Shown piece after piece: positions 23,539 through 32,680 of a stretch of DNA of 64,000 nucleotides. The stretch covers positions 55,560-119,559 of the forward strand of contig PUQB01000317.1 in the NCBI GenBank assembly GCA_003024785.1. Direction: 5' to 3'. Each line of letters begins with the position of its first letter. The first letter of the stretch is position 1. This DNA comes from Selaginella tamariscina. Its lineage: Eukaryota; Streptophyta; Lycopodiopsida; Selaginellales; Selaginellaceae. Below the pieces are notes generated by a model. The model was not told the origin of the DNA and searched no databases. It saw only the letters and a list, made by a program, of their open reading frames with translations. The position numbers and the translations under genes are program-made.

Positions 23539-23761
23539 TGTACAGCTCGACAGGAATTCTACAGTCAACGGATAGGTGACATGGCAGATGGATGACATGG
23601 CAGGGCAGATAGGTGATATGGCAGACATAGATAGGGACATAGATACACGGGGCGTTAGTGGGAAGTAGGAATAAGGTAGCTTCTATTCGCAAAAGGAATC
23701 ATCTATGTACATTACAACACTAGTGAATAAGATATATAGATTTCCGCTATAACATTCCAAC

Positions 23762-25955
23762 ATGACAGAGGAGAACCAGACACGGTGGATCAGACAATGG
23801 GAAGGATCACACATGAGATCTGCGACAAAGCCAATGCTACAAGTTGTGAGGAAGCTATTGGTGGCACGAGACAAGTTGCGACAGTCAAGTGCATGGCAAA
23901 CACAGGAATTTGTAGACGGAAATTGGATCGTACTAGGAGACCAGGTGTGGCATATATATGATAGAATAGGCTGTGAAGGGGCGAGATTCCAGGCTGGTAA
24001 GGATGGGCTGCTGCATCCCCACCGAGTGAGGATTGAACCATTGCCAGATTTAACACATGCCAAGCTGGTGCGAGTGGTGGACATGGAATGGAAACGTTTA
24101 ACTGTGGATCCGAGGGTTAGGCACGGCGAGTGGAGGATATTGTACTGGTTTTGCAAGCAGGCAGTAGAGGAGCTTACATTTGATCCAAAGGCATGGAGCT
24201 AGAATTCGAGCGAACAGGGGGGGGACTTCTTCAGCTATGAGCCACGCATGGGCAAGAGGCTATTTCTGGGAAGAAGACCAGTATCGAAACTAGCAGATCA
24301 GCTGCACGCTGCAAGATTACCACGCGGGCTGAGCAAAGATTTCGGAAGGGAGCTGTGGACAGGTGCATGGCCGTCAAGTATCAAAACCATGATGTGGTTA
24401 ATGTTACAGGACAGTTTAGCAGTTTGGGGTAATGTGAAGGGACTGCCGTATCAGGGCTGCGAAGCTTGTGGTACACTGGAGACAGAACGTCACTGCTTTT
24501 GGGAATGTATATGCGCACGAGAGGTATGGGCACATGTTTTAAGGTTGGTGCAACATCTGAGTCGAGAGGACGCTTTGATAAGCTGCGAAGTTGCATGTCT
24601 GGGGGAGCATGCATCTCACCTAGCCAAGTCCGTCGGAGTGTGGATAGTAAAAGCTGTTGGTGTGGAGCGCCCCTGTTTTAATCCCGGCTTAACCATGGAC
24701 ACAGTGGAGGAACCGCCAGGTATGTCTTCGATACACTGGTACTTCATGAGAGGTTGCGCACTGTGGACCATCTGGCGTTCGCGGAATGCAAGCGTATTCA
24801 AAGGACGAAGGTGGTCAACTCAGCGAGCAGTAACATTTTTCTGGACAACTCTAGTTTCGGCCGTCTCATCGTATCATGAGATCTCTCGCGAAAGGGGGGA
24901 CTTAAACGAACACGATTTGATGGAGCGGCTGTGGATACCATGCTTGGGGACTAAACGGCAGAACCAAGTTAGGTGGAGGTGGAGCCCGCCGAGATGGCTG
25001 CTGGTGTCATGACAAGGAGTACCCGCAAGGTTAGTAGACACAGGAGTACCCGTGAGGTTGTCTAGTGTGTTGAGCATTGAGTCAGTGACTTCGAGCCTAG
25101 AGAGATTGCCCTTTGCGACCTGGTCTTGTAGAACGGATGAGTGACGGATGGTTCCTGTAAGCGGGGAATTGTTTCTCTTTCATGCTCTCTGGCTCCCAGG
25201 GGAACCACAAAGGAGAGAAGTTTGGCTTACTGAGAATCTCCTATATCCTTGTGCATACAGAAGTGATCCTTCAGGCGGGGAAGCTACGCTCCCTTTCATG
25301 CTTTCCTGCTTCCCATGGGAGCATCAAGGAGAGAAGTTTAGCCTGCTCAGGACCCTTCCAGGATACAAATACAGTTTCTCTTCTTTCTATTAAGGGCTGT
25401 ACGACAGAGTCTTGGGGCTTCCTTAATGATGGCTTAGTTACGTGGTACTTTGGTTAGCAAGGCGGACACTTTACGAATACCGTGTGAATACTGCTTTGAA
25501 GGGACCAGAGAGCTAATACTGAAGAGGTTGACATGGCGGCAGACATATACGTGATGACTGGGATGAAGTAAGGCTGACGAGAGAGGATGACATGGCTGCG
25601 AACGCAGCAGATGATGTGGCTGTGAACGTGGCAGATGAGGTGGCTGCTGGCGGGGATGATTTTTGCAGCAAACCAAGGGCTAAGTGGTTGCTGGCGGGAG
25701 GAGTATGAGAGAGATGACACGACCGATGTACAGAACTTTGCAACAGACTTAGAGGCAAGTAGGTAGACGGCAAGGGAACAAGCGAAGAAAACTAAGAAGA
25801 AAAATACTTTCTTGTAAATGCACCTTGAATAACCAAATAATCTTCCTATAACACAAACGTAGAAGCAAAACCAGGAAGAATGTGCTTGTATATGCCCCAT
25901 GCATAAACTTCCTTCAAAAAATAACCAAATAATCTTCCTATAACATTCCAACATG
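23762..25955 (+). mobile_element. LINE copy C, 5'-truncated
   Basis: This copy starts at the end of copy B's terminal box and lacks everything before the post-RT region. A frame at 23762-24202 (RWIRQWEGSHMRSATK; LVRVVDMEWKRLTVDP) leads, after one in-frame TAG, to a long open frame at 24248-25012. That frame holds PRGLSKDFGRELWTGAWPSS, CEACGTLETERHCFWECICA (zf-RVT-like Cys/His cluster), ALWTIWRSRNASVFKGRRW and NQVRWRWSPPRWLL before its stop. The 3' tail (25013-25955) has a GATGACATGGC minisatellite and ends in the terminal box at 25939-25955. It is less decayed than A, and 5' truncation is the usual LINE signature. Confidence 0.83.
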
Positions 25956-26128
25956 TCCCACGTCTGTGGTTCGATTCCTTGCCTCATTCAATATAATCTA
26001 CACAGTCACTGGTTCGAATCTTTGAACATGCCTTGCCTAAGGACTCGGAAGTGAACAGAAGTTTATATGCCTGCATTTAAGTACCTTGATGAAAACATAC
26101 AAAATAATACAATTTAAGTGCATTCATT
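25956..26128. other. Short spacer with two tRNA B-box-like words
   Basis: GGTTCGATTCC (25969-25979) and GGTTCGAATC (26012-26021) resemble the tRNA T-arm B box. The flanking T-stems pair poorly and no acceptor stem or anticodon arm can be drawn, so no tRNA gene is called. The spacer sits between the LINE C terminal box and the stop codon of the next gene. Confidence 0.4.
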
Positions 26129-27604
26129 TCACACTTGATGTGATTCATCCAGTATGTGACAACGGACTGACATGCTCCGGAATTCATCCAGGCTTAACTG
26201 AAATCACAAAAGAATAAATACATACCTGTGTGCGTACGTTAGTTTTCTATGCTGCATATACAGGACCACATACCATTTTGTCCCCATCAGCATCAAATAT
26301 GCTGATCATATCCTCCAATTCATTCTTGCTCCAAGTAAAGTTATGTGTATTAGCAGCTTGCTGCAGTTCCCTCGTAGAGAGACCAATTCGGTCGCCTAAA
26401 ACAAATAGTTATGTTTATATTCTATCTACATGTACACACACACACACACGCACACACACACACCATATATATATGACTCACCAACAATGGCGTAATATAA
26501 TGCATCAACCTCCGAAGCAGAGAGATGGAATGCACCTCTCCTAGCCTGAAAGTATTGAGCTATTTTGAGAATAAAGTTGTGACTAAGATTCATTAAGCAA
26601 AATTATATACTTAATTCAATATACTATATATATATATATATATATATAGACACATATACATATACATATACATATAAGAGTGATACATACTTACAATTTT
26701 CTTTTTGTGCTTTGAACTGCTATGCTTCAAATCCTCTTGGAGAGATAGAGCAATGGCCTGACATATAAAACATTATCAATCATGAAAAGGGAGAAATAAC
26801 ATACCTTCTGAAGTTCAGCGTCATCTTCATTATACTCCACAGCATTCTGTGAGAGTAGTAACATATGCTTATATATGTATATAATATATGAATATGACAA
26901 ATTTATTTAGATTATTAACATTTTCTTATTGTGCGAAATTAAAAAAAAAACCTTTTGTTTCGAAGATGAAGCAGGAAGAACTTCATCTTCACTCATATAC
27001 TCTTCACTGCCATCAGAATCAGACTCAGACTCATTCATAGCATTTCCGGCTGGAGAAGGCCCATAGTCACTCTCTTCTTCAGTGGTCATTTCCTCGTCAC
27101 TATCTTTCTCCCCGTTGAAAGAGCAAGATTTGCTATTGCCTTTAAGTCTGTTTGATCTCCTAACCTCTGCCGCTGCCCAAACCATTGTATAAGACTGCAT
27201 GTCCGCGGGATATGTGGAATATGGATAAAGCTTTTATAACTGAATGCAACTAGGACATGTGATTATGAGTAAAGCCCACAATCACTGTATGTATATGTGG
27301 GTATGTGTATATGGGTAAACCACTGTGCCTGAATTGCATAACGGTGGGATGTGTGGAACATGGGTTGTGTGTGTATACATACAGGCACATACATACATAA
27401 ATGCATGTAAAACAGGGAGGTACGTCTACTTACACCGAGAATGCAGTTGTGATGTTGCCTTGTTCTTCTGCTGCGGAGGGAATTGCGATCCGAGACCTAA
27501 CTCGGCCAAACGGGCCTTGTTTGCTTGAATGCGTTCATGGCGTACCTTCTCATAGTCGCTCATGGTAGCGGAGCCGCCATCGCTATTCTTCTTCCTTGGC
27601 GCCA
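26129..27604 (-). CDS. Acidic protein with UIM and C-terminal EF-hand
   Basis: Seven coding exons can be joined in phase: 27604-27434, 27172-26952, 26846-26805, 26757-26695, 26545-26482, 26395-26274 and 26197-26129. The N-terminus is MAPRKKNSDG and is followed by YEKVRHERIQANKARLAELG, a basic helix seen near the start of many plant nuclear proteins. Next come VRRSNRLKG and an acidic Ser/Glu/Asp-rich linker. Exons 3-4 encode DDAELQKAIALSLQEDL, a good ubiquitin-interacting motif. The last two exons join to DADGDKMLSLDEF, a canonical EF-hand loop with Asp at 1, 3 and 5 and Glu at 12. I infer a calcium- and ubiquitin-responsive nuclear protein. I do not know a named gene with this combination. 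The start lies 57 bp from the ERCC1 stop. No frame break was found. Confidence 0.75.
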
Positions 27605-27661
27605 TTGCCCGTTTGAACCCTAACCCTAGAAGCCATATATCGCATATGAACACTCTTCATT

Positions 27662-29240
27662 TCAAATATATGCGAATATACACGTATATGGTAGCTTCCC
27701 ACGGATGTTAAATGATTTACATGTTGAGGTTGTTAATGTAGAGAGATCATGGCATATCAGCAGTGATATTTCTCCTTGTTGCTCTTTTCCCTCTGGTTGT
27801 TGCGATATAGGCTTGATTCCCACGTTGCTTAAACGCAACTGCTTGCTAGTACGCCTGAATGGTTCATGGAACGCATCATAGAGTCGTTTCACCTGAACAT
27901 TACTTGATCATAACACGCACACACACACACACACAAAACCTTGCGTTCACCAATGCCTGGGCAACGGGCCAGTTCCTCCATTGAAGCACCCATCACAGAA
28001 GCCAGGCTCTGTAAAACTTTAATTACATATATGGATTCTAAAATGTTGATATTATTGCTTCTTTACTCACCCCAAACGTGGATCCCAGAGTCACTACATC
28101 TGTCTTATTGATATGCCTCACACTCGTTAATGCACCTGTTAGCTGTCCAAAAGAAAAACATATTATTGTTCTCATTACACACAGTTATAACTAGTTACAC
28201 TAAATATATTAGTACTAGTTAACAGTAAACACTTAAATTCACTTACCCTAGAGAGGTAATCCTGGTCTGTTCGCTCCTGAATATTGTCAGCTGGCTTATT
28301 TTCATACATCTTTATGGTTTCCAAGTATCGAGCACATTCCTCTAAGCTGTAAAGTATAAAAGGGTTTGTATATTCATAACACGCAGCAAATGACATGAGT
28401 ATACAGCGGTATGAATAGTAACTAGAAACATTTGTTGTGATAGGAACACGCACATGTGCATATGTATGTGTGGTCCCACAATATACATATATATGTATAC
28501 CTCCATGCACATAGTAAGCTGCAGTCGTGAAGCAAAGCTGTTTTGGTAACTTCATGCAATGGTTTGATCACATCTTCCTACACAACGAGAAGAATGTTAG
28601 ACGCGCGCGCGCGCACCGAAAAACGCTTACCACGTCCACGTAGCAAAGCACAACACGCAAGCGAAAATCCTTTTGCAGTTGGCGAATCCTGAAGTAGAGG
28701 TAATCCGGGTGCAACAGATGATAACGGATGCTGCACAAGAGCAGACACAAATTTACATATACATGTATATGCACGTGTCTTTGTCTATAATCCCGTATTT
28801 GAAATACTTATGTTTATAGTCACAACCTGAGGTACAAAGCACAGCTTGACTGCCCCAGGAGATAATCTGGTACAATATCTGCAAATGTCCATTTTACATT
28901 TCGTATGTGCTTCAATACTGGATTCCCTTGCTGTTAAAATGAGAATTCAGTACACACGGACATATATAAAATGTGCTGCGTGTGTTTGTGTGTGCACCCA
29001 CCTGTCTTCTGCTAACGAGAATAGAATTTCGATTGGAACTATTGGATGTAGAAGGGTTGGTTGTGTTGTCATTTGCATTGTTATTGCTATTGTTGGAGGA
29101 AGCGGGAGCGGCTCTGTCAATGAAATTTCGAGAGGAGCTCAATAGAATGGCTACTTACACTTGTGGTGATTGTGGGGGCGCCGCATAGAAATTCCTTGCT
29201 TCACGAACGAGAATGCATCCGCAAAAGACTGTTCCTCCAT
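27662..29240 (-). CDS. ERCC1: DNA excision repair protein ERCC1 (RAD10)
   Basis: Nine coding exons join cleanly from ATG at 29240 to TGA at 27662. The central domain reads [20 protein letters not shown] (ERCC1 signature), then [60 protein letters not shown] and [20 protein letters not shown]. The C-terminal HhH2 part gives [38 protein letters not shown] and [21 protein letters not shown]1 pairs with XPF/RAD1 to cut 5' of DNA lesions in nucleotide excision repair and recombination. The N-terminus is Asn/Ser-rich. The first intron is only 47 nt (29114-29160). The ATG faces the divergent gene 87 bp away. No disruption was seen, and the gene looks functional. Confidence 0.95.
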
Positions 29241-29327
29241 GTATAAACCCTACAATTCAGAACCCTAATGCATTCAACACATTTTTTTAAACTTGTATGT
29301 ATTTGGTTTTTAGGTTAAGCTTTGAGA
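29241..29327. promoter_or_regulatory. Shared 87-bp divergent promoter region
   Basis: Only 87 bp separate the ERCC1 ATG (minus) from the ATG of the coiled-coil gene (plus). It must hold both 5' leaders unless these overlap the genes. It contains a short T/A-rich stretch (29281-29290) and no clear TATA box for either direction. The role as a bidirectional promoter is inferred from spacing. Confidence 0.5.
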
Positions 29328-29394
29328 ATGGCGGGTTTTCAAGCGCGGCTGGAAGAGATGTTGCGCTCTCGACAAGTGCAGCTCCAGCGCCTAA

Positions 29395-29482
<88 letters not shown>

Positions 29483-30273
29483 TTGTTTCGGGATTGTAGG
29501 AGGAGCTGGAGGCGCAGGTGGGGAAGCGAGCTCAGCTGGAGGAGCGCAAATCGGGTTTAAGTCGCATTCGACAGAGGATTCTGCTGCTCAAGCGCAATCT
29601 CTGCCGCATGGATTTGCAATATGCACTCGATGACGAGGAGCTAGGTCGCTACGAGCACAGAGCAGAGCAGCTCCAACAAGAACACAGGTCCCATTGCATA
29701 AATCAACTATATATATATATAGTTAATTATATTGCTTTGCTTCGGACAGGGATGTGGCAAGTGAGGTGTCTGAACTACAGAAGAGCCAAATAGAGTGCGA
29801 CCTGTCGGCAATCCGCACGTTTGAGCAAGACCTCCAGAAGACCGCACAAGAGGTGTGGTGTGTGCGTGTGTGTGCGAGAGAGAGAGATACACATACCACT
29901 GTTTTTAGTACATATTATGCTAATTCTCTATGTTTCAGCTAGAGTCGATGCTCCGCAATATCGAGCTACTCCACGAGAATGGGATGAAGAGGGAAGAAGA
30001 GCTTGCATCGTGCAAGGAAGCAATGGCTGTTGAGCTTCGAAAGAACCGCTGGCGCAAAGCCCAGCTAGAACGCCAAATGCAGGTTTTACACACATTTTTA
30101 TGTATGCGTGCGTGCGTGCGTGCCCTCGCGTGCGTGTTTACACTTATATAATGTATATATAGGATGTGAAGCAGTGGATAAGGGGGATAGATGAGCAGCA
30201 AGAGGAGCTAGAGTGGTTACAGATAGAGAACGAGGGCGTGGAGAAGCAAGTACTGCAGCTTATAGGGAAGTAG
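29328..30273 (+). CDS. Small coiled-coil protein, function unknown
   Basis: Five exons (29328-29396, 29500-29687, 29750-29852, 29939-30082, 30163-30273) join in phase to a 204-residue protein. It begins MAGFQARLEEMLRSRQ and ends VEKQVLQLIGK. Nearly the whole length is predicted coiled coil: long runs of Glu, Gln, Lys, Arg and Leu with heptad spacing (EELEAQVGKRAQLEERKSGL; EEELASCKEAMAVELRKNRW) and almost no Pro or Gly. There is no signal peptide or membrane segment. I cannot place it in a named family; a structural subunit of a larger complex is a reasonable guess. It shares a divergent promoter with ERCC1 and ends 64 bp before the next ATG. Intron 1 holds a long (TC)n(AT)n tract. Confidence 0.75.
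29400..29481 (+). repeat. (TC)n(AT)n microsatellite in intron 1 of the coiled-coil gene
   Basis: About 29 TC units are followed by about 11 AT units and fill nearly all of a 103-nt intron. The polypyrimidine run lies unusually far from the acceptor at 29499. Length variation here could affect splicing. Confidence 0.9.
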
Positions 30274-30337
30274 TTTTAGCCTCTCTGTTTTTTTGTTTAG
30301 GGTTTAGCGTTCTCTCTCTTATTTTCTTCGTTTGTCA

Positions 30338-32219
30338 ATGGCTGCTATGGCCTCGACGACAGCCGCCGCCACAGCTTCCTCTACAGATGTTGTAGATCAT
30401 CTTACTAAGAAGCGCGATTACGTCTTCATTGTCAATCCCAGAGGTATGAAATTCACTCAATTTTGTTAAATCCCAAATTTGTGTGTGTGTGTCGCGGGAG
30501 AAAGAGACAGAGATATTAATTAGCTGGATAGTTATTTTACGTACCAACTGTATATAATATTCTCTATAGAAAACTACAAGTATGTGTGTATACGTTCCAT
30601 AATACGCATGCACATTGATACGTGTGTATATATATATGTATATGATTATTTATGTATCAGGAGCTAATGGTCGCACTGGCAAGCAGTGGAATTCAATTTA
30701 CCCCGTTCTATCACTTGAGCTCGGCAAACATTATAATGTATGTATATGTGTGTGCGTGTGTGTGCTTGTGTGTACGTGTGTTTAGGATACTTAACTTTTT
30801 TTAAGTAGGTGTCTCAAGTACTCACTTCTGGTCCCTCACACGCTACTGAGCTCACCAGGAAGGTAACACATAAACTTTAAATGTATAGATAACATACACA
30901 CACGCACCCACACACATCATTACACTTATTTTTTATTCAGGCCGTGAAGGATGGTGCTGCCGCTGTGATTGCTGTTGGTGGTGATGGTACCCTTCACGAG
31001 GTACACATACATATATATAGAGGTACATGTATATGCACGCACATGTATACTTTTTGGACTTACAGGTTGTCAATGGTTTCTTTGATGAAAAAGAGCTTCT
31101 GGAGTCAGACCGAAAACATCTCTTGCGGTAAATGGTGTGTGTGTGCGTACGTGCATACGGGAGCATTTACGTGCTGTCTATATCTTACTTCATAAAATAT
31201 ATATACTATGAACTTGTGATGTGCAGCTACTCCCTCTTGGAACTGGTTCGGATTTTGCACGAACACTTGAATGGTATATGACAAATTTCTTTCTCTCTCC
31301 CTCTCGCTCACCCCTCTCCCTCTTTTTCTCATACACACACGATCAATGTCCATGCCATAACATTCCTTTCAGGAAGAATGATCCATATGAAGCAACCAAA
31401 CGTCTTGCTCGAGGTAGTTCTTCTGTGTGGCGTGTGTTGTCTGCGTGCGTCATATAAGTTGATCAAATTATCATTTAACAAGAATGTACAGCCGAACACA
31501 AAAACATCGATATTGGTTACGCCCGTGTTGGTGAAGAGGCTTCAGTTCGCTACTTCATTAACGTTGCAGATGTTCATCTGTAAGTTGCACAGTACCGTGT
31601 GTGTAGTGTGTGCGTGTTATATTTGGCATACAAAAGAGTACACTAGTGTTTTTATTCAGGAGCGCTAGAGCTGGTTACCTGGCTGGAAAATACAAGTGGC
31701 TGGGCAACATGTCGTACGTGTTAGGAGCATTACATGGTTTTATATACCACAACAACTGTGACCTCGATATAAAGGTGTGTTTACTCTTATATTAGAATGT
31801 ATTGTATCTTGCATATTTAAAATACACAATATATTGACATTATGTATTCAAGTACATATATATTAATTAAGTAGTGATATAATCTTCACTGTGCAGATTA
31901 ATGGGGGTGAATGGACACGCTTTCCTGCTGTAACGTCCATTGCTATTGGAAATGCCAAGTACTATGGTGGTGGCATGAAAATTACGCCTACAGCTGATCC
32001 TTGCAGTGGAGAGCTAGAGGTGTGTGTATTGTAGATATATTATGTATACATAAAGTTTGCCATATGCGTGTGCGTGTGTGTTTGCTGACGGTTTGTATAG
32101 GTTACTATATTGCAACATTTTAAGTGGTATCACTTCCTGTTACATTTGTCCAAGCTTTACAATGGAACACATGTCAAGTTGGATAATGTTTGGCATCAAA
32201 GGTATAAAATGTATCAAGA

Positions 32220-32265
<46 letters not shown>

Positions 32266-32419
32266 TAAATGTCTTTGTACAAGCGTGCGGAGCATTGAGA
32301 TTAAGAAGAGTCAGGAGGGGAGTATAGGAGATGTGTATGTGCAGGCAGATGGAGAACACCTAGGTTTTTTACCTGCTACGTTTGGTATCATGCCTGCTGC
32401 ATTGGAATTTATCTGCTGA
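30338..32419 (+). CDS. LCBK2: LCBK2-like sphingoid-base/diacylglycerol kinase family protein
   Basis: Twelve exons encode a YegS/DAGK-catalytic-type lipid kinase. Recognisable blocks are [19 protein letters not shown] (N-terminal nucleotide-binding strand), [38 protein letters not shown] (the GGDGT phosphate-binding loop), [55 protein letters not shown] and, at the end, [16 protein letters not shown]. This matches the plant LCBK2 group, which is thought to phosphorylate long-chain sphingoid bases. The Ala/Thr-rich N-terminus could be a short targeting region. Exon 5 (31066-31127) ends in phase 2 but exon 6 (31227-31273) needs phase 0, so one base is missing or the junction is unusual. All other junctions are in phase. 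Confidence 0.88.
32220..32266 (+). repeat. (TC)n(TA)n microsatellite in last LCBK2 intron
   Basis: About 13 TC units and 10 TA units lie just ahead of the final acceptor at 32283. A second (TC)n(CA)n tract lies at 32555-32608 in the gap between the convergent LCBK2-like and VIT-like genes. Confidence 0.88.
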
Positions 32420-32555
32420 ATTTTGTACATTTTTTAGTTCGATTTTGAAAAATAGGCTTATATATATGCTAATATATCTTTTGATTTATTCTATATTTAT
32501 TTTACTTAATATAATAATTAAAGGGATGTTAATTTAAATGGTTACCAAGTAACAT

Positions 32556-32608
<53 letters not shown>

Positions 32609-32680
32609 TGACATCCGTATGAAGATGTAATTATATTCTACATCTTCGATATATATATGTGTATATATATTCAGAAGATG
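32420..32680. other. Convergent 3' intergenic gap
   Basis: About 260 bp separate two stop codons that face each other. The gap holds A/T-rich sequence and a TC/CA microsatellite (32555-32608). Poly(A) signals for both genes must lie here; AATATA- and TAAT-rich words are too common to pick one. Confidence 0.5.

Larger units (their letters stand above)
16030..23764 (+). mobile_element. LINE copy B, decayed but near full length
   Basis: Same order as copy A: a GC-rich 5' region, an AGCAGA-rich minisatellite, RNase H, DUF4283-like plus CCHC ORF1, APE endonuclease, RT, a C-terminal Cys/His region, a short GACATGGCA minisatellite and the terminal box at 23748-23764. It is the better preserved copy: the ORF1 frame at 17890-18708 and the RT frame at 20765-21349 are long and open, and all four RNase H catalytic residues are present. 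Frame breaks in every ORF still make it non-coding as a whole. Its 5' boundary lies between the U2 retrocopy and about 16250. Confidence 0.85.

Noticed and set aside
25969..26021. Possible tRNA gene
   Set aside because: Only B-box-like words are present. No acceptor stem, D-arm or anticodon arm can be drawn.
28846..29188. Plus-strand frames opposite ERCC1 exon 2
   Set aside because: These are shadows of the Asn/Ser-rich ERCC1 N-terminal exon. The minus-strand splice model is complete and in phase.
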